Source: Geobacter sp.
GTDB taxonomy: Bacteria; Desulfobacterota; Desulfuromonadia; Geobacterales; Geobacteraceae
NCBI GenBank assembly: GCA_003499925.1
Contig: DNRQ01000107.1
Coordinates: forward strand, 1 to 49,424
Direction of reading: 5' to 3'
DNA length: 49,424 nucleotides
This document shows, in pieces, positions 29,712 to 38,340 of the stretch. The translations under genes were made by a program, and so were the position numbers. Positions within the stretch are counted from its first letter, which is position 1, and every line of letters starts with the position of its first letter. Below the pieces are notes generated by a model that saw nothing but the letters and a program-made list of their open reading frames with translations, was not told the DNA's origin and ran no database searches.

Positions 29712-31235
29712 ATGGCAGTTGAAAAACAAAAGCCCGAGATGAACGAAATTGCAGTCGCCGGCGACATGGACATGTTCCAGGGGTTCCTGAACATCATCGA
29801 GAACCCCGACAAGGTACTCAACCTGGAGTGCGGCGGCGACATCACCGTCTATGACGACATCGGGCGCGACCCCCGGATCTCCTCCAACCTCGGCACCAGG
29901 GCGCGGGCCGTGGTCGGCAAGGAATGGCTGGTGGTCCCCTTCTCCCAGGAAGCGATCGACATCAAGGTCGCCGACTACGTGCAGAAGGTTTTCCTCGACT
30001 TCCCGTTCGACCGGGCACGCCGTCCGGTATTGCGCGGTGGTTCCCTCAAGGGGTTCGCGGTATCCGAGATCATGTGGGATCACAGCGAAGGGGACACCTT
30101 CATTTACGACATGCGCTACCGCCACCAGCGGCGCTTCCATTATGACAAGGAGGGCCAGCTGTTCCTGAAGACCATGGAACACCCGATGGGGATGAACGTC
30201 ACGATCCGCGACGGCCTGCCGCTCAAGAAGTTCCAGTCGGTCACCTTTGGCGACGAGGCGGAGACTCCTTACGGCTGCGGCCTGGGCAGGGAGCTGTACT
30301 GGCCCTGGTGGTTCAAGAAAAACGGGATACGCCTTTGGCTCATGTTCTGCGACAAGTTCGCGGCACCGACGGTCAAGGGGGAATACGACCCCGGCGCCAC
30401 CCCGGAGGATCAGGCCAAGCTCCTCTCGGCAGCCCATGCGGTTCACTCCAACTCGGCAGTGATCTATCCGAAGGGTATGAGCCTCGGCCTGATCGAGGCG
30501 GCGCGATCCGGCGCCATCACCACCTATCGCGAGCTGACCGAGTTCATGAATGAAGAGTCCACCATCTGCATTCTGGGCCAGACGGCGACCACCACCGGCA
30601 CCGCTGGCAAGATGGGCAACGAGGATGCCCAGGAGAACGTCAAGGACGACATTATAAAGGCCGATGCCGACGCGCTCTGCGAGCACTACAACGCACGCGA
30701 GGGGGTGATCCGCTGGCTGGTCGATTACCAGTTCCCCGGCCACGGCCGCTACCCCAAGATCTGGATCGACTGTGAGAGGGGCGAAGACAAGAAGACTCTG
30801 GCCGAGCGCGACGACAAGCTCTCCTCCGCCATGGCGCGTAGCAACAAGCGGTTGACCACCGGATATTTCGTGCGGGTCCACGGCCTGGAAGAAGATGACA
30901 TCGAGGAGATCCCGAAAGAGAATACTCCGCCGGCGCCGAAAGCCCCGGAGCCTGGCACCGTCTCCTTTGCCGACCCCGCGGGCTCGGAAACCTTTCCGGA
31001 CCAGGTCGTGGTGGACGCGCTGCTCGGGCTGGTCACGCCGGAGACCCTGCAGAAGCAGATGGGGCCGATCCTGGCGCCGATCATCACGGCGCTGCAGAAA
31101 TCGGGCAACACGGAGGAGGCGATGCAGGGGATCGTGGACGCCTATCCGGACATGGACGGCACGGCCCTGGAGAAGCTCCTGACCAACCTGATCTTCATTT
31201 CGGAGATCATGGGACGGCTCGATGCCGGAAATTGA
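29712..31235 (+). CDS. Portal protein (DUF935, Mu gp29-like)
   Basis: A 507-residue DUF935 protein that forms the DNA entry ring at one capsid vertex. Typical stretches are DDIGRDPRISSNLGTRARAV (about residues 49-68), VLRGGSLKGFAVSEIMWD (about 105-122) and the C-terminal acidic/Pro linker. It follows terminase and overlaps the MuF-like gene by 14 bases, the standard Mu head order. Confidence 0.92.
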   Translation: MAVEKQKPEMNEIAVAGDMDMFQGFLNIIENPDKVLNLECGGDITVYDDIGRDPRISSNLGTRARAVVGKEWLVVPFSQEAIDIKVADYVQKVFLDFPFDRARRPVLRGGSLKGFAVSEIMWDHSEGDTFIYDMRYRHQRRFHYDKEGQLFLKTMEHPMGMNVTIRDGLPLKKFQSVTFGDEAETPYGCGLGRELYWPWWFKKNGIRLWLMFCDKFAAPTVKGEYDPGATPEDQAKLLSAAHAVHSNSAVIYPKGMSLGLIEAARSGAITTYRELTEFMNEESTICILGQTATTTGTAGKMGNEDAQENVKDDIIKADADALCEHYNAREGVIRWLVDYQFPGHGRYPKIWIDCERGEDKKTLAERDDKLSSAMARSNKRLTTGYFVRVHGLEEDDIEEIPKENTPPAPKAPEPGTVSFADPAGSETFPDQVVVDALLGLVTPETLQKQMGPILAPIITALQKSGNTEEAMQGIVDAYPDMDGTALEKLLTNLIFISEIMGRLDAGN

Positions 31236-32445
31236 CGTCGCCAATCTGTTCGGGCGCGAGCCGGAACAGGTCGTGGAGTACCTGAAGCAGAAGGGATACA
31301 CCTTCAGCTGGCGCTGGCAGGATACGCTTGAGGCCGCACACGCCCGGGCCTTCACGGTGGCGAAAGTGATGCGCCTGGACATCCTCCAGGACATCCGGGA
31401 CTCCCTGGACCGGGCCATCCGGGAAGGTCGCACCTTCGAGCAGTTCCAGCGCGAGCTGATGCCGACCCTCAAGACCAAAGGGTGGTGGGGCAAGGTGATG
31501 GTGGGAGACGGCGCCGGCGGCGGCGAGGTGGTGCAGCTGGGCAGTCCGCGTCGGCTGCGCACCATCTACGACGTCAACCTACAGACCGCCAATCAGGCAG
31601 GGCGCTACAAGTCGCAGTGGGAGGATCGGGAGAACCGCCCCTACTGGATGTACGTGGCGATCCTGGACGGCCGCACCCGGCCGCTGCACCGGGCGCTGAA
31701 CGGCAAGGTGTTTCGTTGCGACGATCCGTTCTGGGACTATTTCTATCCGCCCAACGGCTGGAAGTGCCGTTGCCGGGTACGTGCGCTCAGCGCTGCCGAG
31801 GTGGAGAGCCTGGGACTGACTGTCGAGAGCTCGGCAGGGAACCTCTCCTTCAAGGACGTGCTCCTCGATGCCAAGACCGGCGAGGCGATCGAGGTCGCGG
31901 TGTACAAGGGGACAGACGCCGGCGGCCGCGCGTTCACCGTCTCTCCGGATGCCGCCTGGAGCTACAACCCGGGTAAAGCCGCCTGGCAGCCGAATTTGGA
32001 CTTGTACGATCACCAGGTGGCGGTCAAATACCTCGAGGGCGGCTTGACCGGCCCGGACTACCGGATGTTCTTCGAGCAGAGGACTGCCGGCAACTTTCCG
32101 GTTGCGGTCCTGGATGAAGGGTTCCAGGCAACCATCGGGGCGAAAAGCCAGACGGTCTACCTGTCGGACCAGACGCTGGCGAAGAACCTGATTGCGCATC
32201 CGGAACTGAGCATCGCCGATTACCAGCAGCTGCCGCAGATAGTCAGCATGGCACAGCTGATCGTCCAGGACGGTGATCAATCCCTGGTATTCGTCAAGCG
32301 TGACGACAAGATCTACCATGCCGCGATCAAGGCGACCAAGAGCGGGAATGGCCTTTTCCTGACATCGTTCAGATTTACCAGCGAGGCGGATATGGAGCGG
32401 GTGAAGAAGAGGGGGACGGTTCTGATGGACGAAATGGGGAAGTAA
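31222..32445 (+). CDS. MuF-like head morphogenesis protein with C-terminal nuclease-like domain
   Basis: A 407-residue protein. Residues about 35-200 are the Mu F minor head protein. Family features are the helical region, the RRLRTIYDVNLQTANQAGRY motif, LDGRTRPLHRALNGKVF and FYPPNGWKCRCRV. The last about 110 residues (KSQTVYLSDQTLAKNLIAHP to LVFVKRDDKIYHAAIK) look like a phage-encoded Barnase/EndoU/RelE-like nuclease domain (PBECR group) known on MuF C-termini. If active it may be packaged with the capsid and act on RNA after injection, or against competitors. The domain call is by pattern only; catalytic residues were not assigned. Confidence 0.82.
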   Translation: MPEIDVANLFGREPEQVVEYLKQKGYTFSWRWQDTLEAAHARAFTVAKVMRLDILQDIRDSLDRAIREGRTFEQFQRELMPTLKTKGWWGKVMVGDGAGGGEVVQLGSPRRLRTIYDVNLQTANQAGRYKSQWEDRENRPYWMYVAILDGRTRPLHRALNGKVFRCDDPFWDYFYPPNGWKCRCRVRALSAAEVESLGLTVESSAGNLSFKDVLLDAKTGEAIEVAVYKGTDAGGRAFTVSPDAAWSYNPGKAAWQPNLDLYDHQVAVKYLEGGLTGPDYRMFFEQRTAGNFPVAVLDEGFQATIGAKSQTVYLSDQTLAKNLIAHPELSIADYQQLPQIVSMAQLIVQDGDQSLVFVKRDDKIYHAAIKATKSGNGLFLTSFRFTSEADMERVKKRGTVLMDEMGK

Positions 32446-32575
32446 GGCTGGCTCCGGGTGGGGCTCCCTGGCACCCACACATGATCCGCTTCTTTCGAGC
32501 GTTCTACGGCCGGGAGATTCACCGTGTTTCCGAAGCCTACACGCAGCTTAGCATTTTCAGAGGAACAGTCAAGAC

Positions 32576-33133
32576 ATGTTTAAGGTACTGCCGCAAGGCC
32601 TGGACGAACAGATCGCCCGCATCAACGTAGCGATCAGCCGGGGCGAGAACATGACCCCGCTGATGCGCCGCATCTCCGGCATCCTGGGCAGCGGCTTCGA
32701 GCGGAACTTCGCGGCCGAGGGACGGCCTGCCTGGCCCGACCTCGCCCCGTCGACCAAGAAGGCCCGGGCGCGCAAGGGGAAATGGCCCGGCCAGATCCTC
32801 CAGGTGTCGGCAGCGGGTTTGGCCTCCTCGGTCCAGGAGTTCTTTACCGCGACCACGGCGGGCGCCGGCACCAACAAGTTCTACTCCGCCATCCAGCATT
32901 TCGGCGGCACCATCGTCCAGCATCCCCGGAGCCAGAAGGTCTACTTCCGGGCCGACGAAAAGACCGGCGTGATCGGCAACCGGTTCGTGCGAAAGAGCAA
33001 GTCGAACTTCTCGCAATGGGCCACCTCCGGTACCCGGACCATCACCATCCCGGCCCGACCCTTCGCGGCGATCACCGCGCAGGAAGTCCTCGAGATCGAG
33101 GTGGCCACACTGGATTTTCTGACCATGCGCTGA
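32576..33133 (+). CDS. Virion morphogenesis protein (Mu gpG-like)
   Basis: A 185-residue protein with the family look of Mu G: LMRRISGILGSGFERNF (about residues 24-40), GRPAWPDLAPSTKKAR, IQHFGGTIVQHP and a C-terminal IPARPFAAITAQE. It acts in head or head-tail assembly. The 130-base gap before it holds only a short frame without an RBS. The gene is followed by a 250-base control region. Confidence 0.88.
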   Translation: MFKVLPQGLDEQIARINVAISRGENMTPLMRRISGILGSGFERNFAAEGRPAWPDLAPSTKKARARKGKWPGQILQVSAAGLASSVQEFFTATTAGAGTNKFYSAIQHFGGTIVQHPRSQKVYFRADEKTGVIGNRFVRKSKSNFSQWATSGTRTITIPARPFAAITAQEVLEIEVATLDFLTMR

Positions 33134-33140
33134 GGCGGCC

Positions 33141-33212
33141 AAATTTGCCCTGTGGCGGGTAGGTGCCAGCTAGGGTAGCCGAAAATGCTGCGCGCCCGCT
33201 ACAGGCAAATTT
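33141..33212. repeat. Imperfect long inverted repeat after gpG gene
   Basis: AAATTTGCCCTGTGGCGGG (33141-33159) pairs with CCCGCTACAGGCAAATTT (33195-33212) apart from one bulge and one mismatch, around a 35-base spacer. It could end or protect the upstream late transcript. Confidence 0.65.
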
Positions 33213-33244
33213 AAGCGGGTGTTAAACGCTACTATCATGAGCGG

Positions 33245-33261
33245 TCCGGACCCCGGATTTT
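33245..33261 (+). terminator. Short terminator before late promoter 2
   Basis: TCCGG/CCGGA with a three-base loop is followed by TTTT, six bases before the activator palindrome. The stem is short, so efficiency is uncertain. The terminator-then-promoter order matches the other two late promoters. Confidence 0.55.
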
Positions 33262-33266
33262 AATAA

Positions 33267-33310
33267 TTGAAACGTTTCAACTGATCAAGGCGGTTCGGAA
33301 GGGATATAAG
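33267..33310 (+). promoter_or_regulatory. Late promoter 2 (Mor/C-type activator site), protease/capsid operon
   Basis: TTGAAACGTTTCAA (33267-33280), CTGATCAA, 16 unrelated bases, then TATAAG (33305-33310). The spacing is identical to late promoters 1 and 3 while the surrounding DNA differs. This points to selection on the site itself rather than simple duplication. Confidence 0.8.
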
Positions 33311-33384
33311 AAGCGGAGCCCGGTGCAGCCGGGCTCCGGGAAAGCGTCTCAGCAAGCTCCGCCGAGTCCCACAAAGGAGGATGC

Positions 33385-34401
33385 ATGGCAAAGAAAATCA
33401 AGATGCTCAAGCCGGGCACGTTTAAGGACATGAAGGGAGTTGTGGTGAACCTGAGCGAGGCGGACCTGCAAGCGAGCGCGGCCGCCTACGACCCGGCTCT
33501 CTACGCGGCGCCCATGGTGATCGGCCACCCCGAAGCGAACCACCCGGCCTATGGGAAGATCGGCGGCATCGACTTCTCGGAAGGCTTTCTGAACGGCGAC
33601 CCGGCCATCCACGACTCGAACTTCGAGCGCATCGTGAACGGCGGTTACTACGATCGGGTGTCGCTCTCCCTGTTCTCCCCCACGGCCCCGTCCAACCCAA
33701 AGCCCGGCGTCTGGTACCCGCGTCACCTCGGGTTTCTCGGCGCCATGGCCCCGGCGGTCCCGGGACTCGGCACGGTCAGCCTGGCGGCGGAGGAGGAGGG
33801 CGTGGTCAGTCTTTCGGTCAACCTGGGCGACTGGAACGACCGCACCATCGCCCGGATGTTCCGGAACGTGAAGAACTTCCTCATCGATAAATTTTCTAAG
33901 GAAGAAGCGGACCAGGTCCTGAACGAGTGGGACCTGGAACAAATCACCGAGGACGCGCTCCGCCCGGAGCCGGCCCCATCGACCGTCGAAACATCATTCG
34001 CAGAAGGAGAAGGAGAGGCTATGGATGCAAAACAGAAGGAAGAGCTGGAACGGCGCGAGGCGGCCGTCACGAAGGGCGAGGTCGAGCTGAAAACGAAGCA
34101 GAAAGAGAAGGGCCACGGTGACAACGTTGCTTTCGCCGATGGGCTGGTTCAGGCCGGCAAGTTGCTACCGGCGAAGAAGGCAGAGGTCGTCGCCGTTCTC
34201 GATTTCGCCGCCGGCATCACTGAGGGTGACAGCGTCTCATTCGGCGACGGGGACGCGAAGCAGACCAAGACGCACCTGCAGATCCTGCAGGACCTGTTCA
34301 AGGACCTGCCCAAGCAGATCGAGTTCGCCGAGCTCGGTGGCGGCGAGGCGCCCGGCAAAACCGGCGGCGCGATTCCGACCGACTTGTCCAAGCACATCTA
34401 A
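33385..34401 (+). CDS. Prohead protease/scaffold fusion (Mu gpI-like)
   Basis: A 338-residue protein. Residues 1 to about 165 are the Mu I-type protease (VIGHPEANHPAYGKIGGI, GYYDRVSLSLFSP and PRHLGFLGAMAPAVPGL). Residues about 213-338 are a charged scaffold-like tail (KQKEELERREAAVTKGEVEL). AAAGGAGG precedes ATG 33385. A second, in-frame start at 34021 with its own RBS is listed separately. The gene leads the operon driven by late promoter 2. Confidence 0.88.
   Translation: MAKKIKMLKPGTFKDMKGVVVNLSEADLQASAAAYDPALYAAPMVIGHPEANHPAYGKIGGIDFSEGFLNGDPAIHDSNFERIVNGGYYDRVSLSLFSPTAPSNPKPGVWYPRHLGFLGAMAPAVPGLGTVSLAAEEEGVVSLSVNLGDWNDRTIARMFRNVKNFLIDKFSKEEADQVLNEWDLEQITEDALRPEPAPSTVETSFAEGEGEAMDAKQKEELERREAAVTKGEVELKTKQKEKGHGDNVAFADGLVQAGKLLPAKKAEVVAVLDFAAGITEGDSVSFGDGDAKQTKTHLQILQDLFKDLPKQIEFAELGGGEAPGKTGGAIPTDLSKHI
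34021..34401 (+). CDS. Internal-start scaffold protein (Mu gpZ analogue)
   Basis: The in-frame ATG 34021 is preceded by AGAAGGAGAAGGAGAGG, one of the strongest RBS regions in the window, inside the protease gene. It would give a 126-residue protein consisting only of the scaffold half. Mu makes its scaffold Z in the same way from within gene I. Inference from sequence and analogy. Confidence 0.7.
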   Translation: MDAKQKEELERREAAVTKGEVELKTKQKEKGHGDNVAFADGLVQAGKLLPAKKAEVVAVLDFAAGITEGDSVSFGDGDAKQTKTHLQILQDLFKDLPKQIEFAELGGGEAPGKTGGAIPTDLSKHI

Positions 34402-34446
34402 GCCGGCGGGCACCCCCAGCCCATCAACGCACTTAAAGGAGATGAA

Positions 34447-35043
34447 ATGACCATCAAAGGAAAAGTCGGAAGCTTCACCCGCTCCGAGGAGCGCGCCCGG
34501 ATCGCCGGGCATGACCCGGTCGTCCTCGCCGGCCAGCTCCCCGCCGCCGACGGCGTTTACCCCTGCGGCCTGCTGCTCACCCGCAGCGCGGCAAACGTAT
34601 TGATCGCCCTGACGCTGATCGCGGCCGAAGTGCTCGCGACCGGCGCCGGCAATGTCAAGGCCTACGCCGCCACCCTCGCGGAGTTCCCGGTAGAGCCCGG
34701 CACCCTCGTCATCACCGACGGCGTCGAAACTTTCACCGATGACGGCTTCGGCCATCTCACCGGCGACGCCGGCGGCACCGGCACCATCAACTACCTGACC
34801 GGCGACTATGCAATCGAGTTCGCCGTCAACGTGCTCCTTGCCTCCGACATCGAGGCGGACTACACCACCGCCTTCGCCGGCGTCCTCGACGAAGAGGTCG
34901 ATACCGCCGAGTCCGAATCCGGGCTCTACGTGGCGCACGGCACCGTGGACAGCAACGTCCTCAAGGTCGGCAAGGTGGCCAAGGCCGAGCCGACCGCGGC
35001 GCTCTTGATGCTGATGCAGAAAAAAGGCGTCTATCCGAAGTAA
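34447..35043 (+). CDS. Head decoration-like structural protein, 198 aa
   Basis: AAAGGAG precedes the ATG. A beta-rich protein with Gly/Thr-rich loops (GDAGGTGTINYLTGDYAIEF) and an N-terminal KVGSFTRSEERARIAGHDP. It sits between protease/scaffold and capsid, where B3-like phages carry a small head or decoration protein. The specific role is inferred from place and composition. Confidence 0.7.
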   Translation: MTIKGKVGSFTRSEERARIAGHDPVVLAGQLPAADGVYPCGLLLTRSAANVLIALTLIAAEVLATGAGNVKAYAATLAEFPVEPGTLVITDGVETFTDDGFGHLTGDAGGTGTINYLTGDYAIEFAVNVLLASDIEADYTTAFAGVLDEEVDTAESESGLYVAHGTVDSNVLKVGKVAKAEPTAALLMLMQKKGVYPK

Positions 35044-35101
35044 GTAGCGGCCGAATGAATCCGGGCGAATGATTATTCGCCCCTACAGGGAGATCAATCA
35101 C

Positions 35102-36223
35102 ATGAAGAACTTTTTTGCAGTTTGCTCCGTTTGGCTCGGCCTGCTTCTCTTGGCCGTTCTGGTGATGCCGGATGCCCCGGCGGTCGCCGCCGATATCCCG
35201 GGAGGCGCACTCTTCGTGGCACCCATGCTGGCAGCCGGCTTCCTGAACATCCGGGGCCTCTACAGCCGGGAAGCGATCATCAAGTACCTGACCGGCCTTC
35301 CCTTGATCGAGACGGTGGTCATGGACAGCATCTTCACCTTCCGCCCCCAGCATCCGCTTGCCCTGATCGGTGCCGACACCATTAATAGCGTGGCCCGCGC
35401 CATGCCTTTGGCGCGACGGGGCGGCAGGTCCATCACCGTCCCCGGCAGCTCCGGGGCGACGGGATTCTACGAACCGTTCCCCATCCACCCGGACATATTC
35501 GTCAGCGGTGTTGACCTGAACAACCTGAAAGTGATCCAGGGGAACCAGGCCGGCCTCGATGCCTGGGCACAGGGGAAGACCGACATACTGCGCCGTACCG
35601 TCCGCGCCACGACCGAAGCGCTTTGTGCCGTCTCCCTCACCGGAAAGATCCAGTGGCCGGTGCAGCTCGAGGGTGGTGGCTTCGAGACCTACGAGGTGGA
35701 CTTCGGCGCCATCCAGACCTTCGCCCCCGCGGTCAAATGGTCCGACGGCGCCGCGAAGCTCAAGGACGTGTTCCTGACCCTGCGCGGCATGCACAAGAAG
35801 CTCAAGGAAAAGGGTTACGGCGGACGGGTCGAGTTCTGGGCCGGCGAGACCGCCTACAACACCCTCTTCGCCCTGGCCGAGGGGTTCGTCTCCACGGCGC
35901 AGCTCACGGTGGCCATCAGTGACGCGGGCATCAACATCGGCGGCTACCTGGTCAAGCCCCGGGACGAGATGTACTACAACCCGCAGACCAAGGCGATGGT
36001 CCCGATCGTGGCCGCGAAGTTCGTCAAGGCGATCGCCCTGGACGCCGGCCACCAGATGCCCTACTGCGCCATCGACGACCTGGACGGCAACCTGCAGCCG
36101 ATGCCCTTCTTCGTCAAGCCGATCAAGAGCGAGAACCCGTCCGGCTACCAGCTGGTCGCGGAGAGCAAGCCGTTCCCGATCCCGAACGTCGACGGCATCT
36201 GCGACGCCCAGGTCATCGCCTAA
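35102..36223 (+). CDS. Major capsid protein with signal-peptide-like N-terminus
   Basis: A 373-residue protein. From about residue 40 it fits the lambda E-like major capsid family (NIRGLYSREAIIKYLTGLP, VARAMPLARRGGRSITVP, IHPDIFVSGVDL and YLVKPRDEMYYNPQ). Residues 1-30 look like a Sec signal: MKNFF, a hydrophobic core at about 10-22, and AVA before AD as a peptidase site. GGGAG precedes ATG 35102. The next ATG (35165) has no RBS, so the extension is probably translated. Such a leader is unexpected on a capsid subunit; it may be removed by the prohead protease instead. Confidence 0.85.
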   Translation: MKNFFAVCSVWLGLLLLAVLVMPDAPAVAADIPGGALFVAPMLAAGFLNIRGLYSREAIIKYLTGLPLIETVVMDSIFTFRPQHPLALIGADTINSVARAMPLARRGGRSITVPGSSGATGFYEPFPIHPDIFVSGVDLNNLKVIQGNQAGLDAWAQGKTDILRRTVRATTEALCAVSLTGKIQWPVQLEGGGFETYEVDFGAIQTFAPAVKWSDGAAKLKDVFLTLRGMHKKLKEKGYGGRVEFWAGETAYNTLFALAEGFVSTAQLTVAISDAGINIGGYLVKPRDEMYYNPQTKAMVPIVAAKFVKAIALDAGHQMPYCAIDDLDGNLQPMPFFVKPIKSENPSGYQLVAESKPFPIPNVDGICDAQVIA

Positions 36224-36226
36224 ACC

Positions 36227-36658
36227 ATGTACTGCACACTGGAAGACATCAAGAAGAGCCGCGTCCAGGAGGCGCGGCTCATCCAGTTGACCGATGACGC
36301 GGATACCGGCGAGGTCAACGAGGAGGCGGTGAACGGCGCCATCTCCGACGCCGGCGAAATGATCGACGGTTTCTTGCGAGGCCGGTATCCGCTCCCCCTC
36401 AACCCCGTCCCCGGCCTGATCCGGACCATCGCCCTCGATCTGGCCACCTACGGTATTTACGGCCTGAAGCCGGAGTTCGAATTGCCCAAGCTGGTTGGCG
36501 ATCGTTACCAGACGTCCACCAAGCTCTTGATGCGGATCCAGGACGGCAAGATGGATCTTTACGAAAAGGACGAACCGGCCCAGGTCCAGGCATCGGGCGG
36601 TCCGGCCTTTATCCAGGGCACCAGTGTCTTTACCGAGGAACGCCTGAAGAACTTTTAA
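36227..36658 (+). CDS. Head-tail connector (DUF1320, Mu gp36/J-like)
   Basis: A 143-residue protein beginning MYCTLEDIKKSRVQEARLIQL, the usual DUF1320 opening, with AGEMIDGFLRGRYPLPL (about residues 43-59). It adapts the head to the tail. It follows the capsid gene at three bases. Confidence 0.88.
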   Translation: MYCTLEDIKKSRVQEARLIQLTDDADTGEVNEEAVNGAISDAGEMIDGFLRGRYPLPLNPVPGLIRTIALDLATYGIYGLKPEFELPKLVGDRYQTSTKLLMRIQDGKMDLYEKDEPAQVQASGGPAFIQGTSVFTEERLKNF

Positions 36659-36669
36659 AGGGGCTTTAA

Positions 36670-37080
36670 ATGCTGGTTGAAACGCAGGAAGCCATCATCC
36701 AAGCGCTGACCGAGCTGAACGTCTTCCGGCACCTCGACGGCTGGCAGGGAAACATCGAGGAGCTGATCAAGGTCCCCACCAAGCTCCCCTCCGCGCACGT
36801 CGCCCTGGGCGAGATCATTTACGGTGAGGAGCCGGCGGCGATCGGCAGCAAGCTCTCGCTCGATGACATGGTCTGGAACGTCATCATCACCGCCAGCAAC
36901 GTGCGCGATCGCAAGAGCGGTGCCGTCGAATGCTACAGCCTGATCGAGTCTTCGGCCGACAAGCTGAAAATGATGAAGATCGCCGACGGCTGGCTTTGGC
37001 CGGAAGGGGCGAAACTGCTTTACGCGAAAAACGGGCTGAGCGTGTACGGCTTGAGCCTCCGGATCGAAACCGAACAGTAA
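36670..37080 (+). CDS. Tail completion/connector protein (DUF1834, Mu gp37-like)
   Basis: A 136-residue protein with an N-terminal helix (MLVETQEAIIQALTEL) and a beta-rich body ending GLSVYGLSLRIETEQ. Position between the DUF1320 and DUF2635 genes and the general pattern fit Mu gp37. Sequence support is weaker than for its neighbours. Confidence 0.75.
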   Translation: MLVETQEAIIQALTELNVFRHLDGWQGNIEELIKVPTKLPSAHVALGEIIYGEEPAAIGSKLSLDDMVWNVIITASNVRDRKSGAVECYSLIESSADKLKMMKIADGWLWPEGAKLLYAKNGLSVYGLSLRIETEQ

Positions 37081-37091
37081 AAGGAGCTGCA

Positions 37092-37334
37092 ATGCATATC
37101 TACTACGAGGATGGCCCGCCGAAAATCACCATGGGCGCGGCCGGGGAATTCAGGAAGGGGGTATCCAGGGAGATCGAGGATGGGCTCGCGAAGATGATCC
37201 TGGAGAAGAAAACCGTGGTCTTCAAGGAGGGCGAAGCCAAGGAGCCCGATCTCCCCAAGGAGCCGGAAAACCCCCCGGGCCTCCCGGGGGCCGGGAAAAA
37301 AGTGAAGGAGGTGCCCACCAATGGGAGCAACTGA
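37092..37334 (+). CDS. DUF2635-like small tail protein (Mu gp38-like)
   Basis: An 80-residue protein with AAAAGGAG before ATG 37092. A short beta region is followed by a Lys/Glu/Pro-rich tail (KEPDLPKEPENPPGLPG). It overlaps the tail-tube start by 14 bases. Called from size and place. Confidence 0.65.
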   Translation: MHIYYEDGPPKITMGAAGEFRKGVSREIEDGLAKMILEKKTVVFKEGEAKEPDLPKEPENPPGLPGAGKKVKEVPTNGSN

Positions 37335-38295
37335 AAAAGGGGTCATCTGTCAGCTGGTGATACAGAAGGAGCCCTCCTACAAGGTCGACCCGGTCACCCC
37401 CGACGCCCAGGTGATATACCTGAGATCCGACACCATAGCCTTCAGCCGCCCCAACGAGTCGTCCGACGTTTCGCGCGGCGCCAACCGAAACCCGACCAAG
37501 CCGGCCCGCGGCCTCGATGACGTCGGGGGGGACATCTCGACCGAGCTGCAGGCCTACATCGGGCGCCTCTACGAGGGTGTGATGGGTACGGTGGTCACCA
37601 CCGGCACCGGCCCTTACGTCCACACGTTCAAGCACGGCCCGCTGTCGTCCTGGATGCTCGAGCGCAAGTATCCGACCCTTGGCAAGTACGCCAAGTACAA
37701 CGGCTGCAAGTTCGGCAAACTGTCGATGGACGTGACGACGAAAGGCTTCCAGAACATCACCGTCAGCACCAGCGGCGCCAAGGAGACCATTAGCGACGCG
37801 CCTTTCGATGCCACTCCCCTGGACCTGGGCAAGGTCTCCTTCGACGGCCGCTCGATCATGCTCATCGAGGAAGGCGGTGTGGCGATCGCGACCATCAGCA
37901 AGATCTCCGGGCTCACCATCGACAACGGCCTGGATCTCGGCGAGGAGAATTACGCCCTGGGCGGCGACGGCTCCCGGGACGACATCCCGGAAGGTATGGT
38001 GAAAGTCACCGGCACCGCCCACGCCATGTTCAAAACCATCGATCTCTACAACAAGGCCAAAAACGGCACGGAGTCAAGCATCAGGGTGAAGTACGCCCTG
38101 GGCGACGGCAACGGAACCGCCGGCAACGAGTCGCTCGAATTGAAACTGTCCGAACTGGTCTACTCGCCGAAGACTCCGCCTATCGCCGGCCCGAAAGGGC
38201 TCGTGGTGGAGGCTCCCTTCGAGGCTTACTACGAGAACTCGGCCGAGGCCAGCGCCCTGCAGCTGATCCTCAAGAACACCCAGGCCAGCATCTAG
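37321..38295 (+). CDS. Phage tail tube protein
   Basis: A 324-residue beta-rich protein with a typical tube-protein opening (GATEKGVICQLVIQKE) and GGDISTELQAYIGRLYEGV (about residues 60-78). The YVHTFKHGPLSSWMLER segment fits tail tube families of long non-contractile tails. No sheath gene is present nearby, so the phage is a siphovirus and not a myovirus like Mu. A control region follows it. Confidence 0.85.
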   Translation: MGATEKGVICQLVIQKEPSYKVDPVTPDAQVIYLRSDTIAFSRPNESSDVSRGANRNPTKPARGLDDVGGDISTELQAYIGRLYEGVMGTVVTTGTGPYVHTFKHGPLSSWMLERKYPTLGKYAKYNGCKFGKLSMDVTTKGFQNITVSTSGAKETISDAPFDATPLDLGKVSFDGRSIMLIEEGGVAIATISKISGLTIDNGLDLGEENYALGGDGSRDDIPEGMVKVTGTAHAMFKTIDLYNKAKNGTESSIRVKYALGDGNGTAGNESLELKLSELVYSPKTPPIAGPKGLVVEAPFEAYYENSAEASALQLILKNTQASI

Positions 38296-38297
38296 GC

Positions 38298-38326
38298 TTG
38301 ACCTCTTCACCCATTTGCGCTATAAG
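38298..38326 (+). promoter_or_regulatory. Sigma-70-like promoter firing into a terminator, copy 2
   Basis: TTGACC (38298-38303), a 17-base spacer and TATAAG (38321-38326), then GCGCAG. The hexamers match copy 1 at 24573 while the spacer differs at most positions. The start site would be near 38333, about 40 bases before the terminator end. Confidence 0.65.
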
Positions 38327-38340
38327 GCGCAGATACCATA

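Noticed and set aside
32495..32644. Small plus-strand frame in the MuF-gpG gap (MIRFFRAFYGREIHRV...) as an immunity gene for the MuF nuclease domain
   Set aside because: No RBS, most of it overlaps the gpG-like gene out of frame, and its composition is not convincing.
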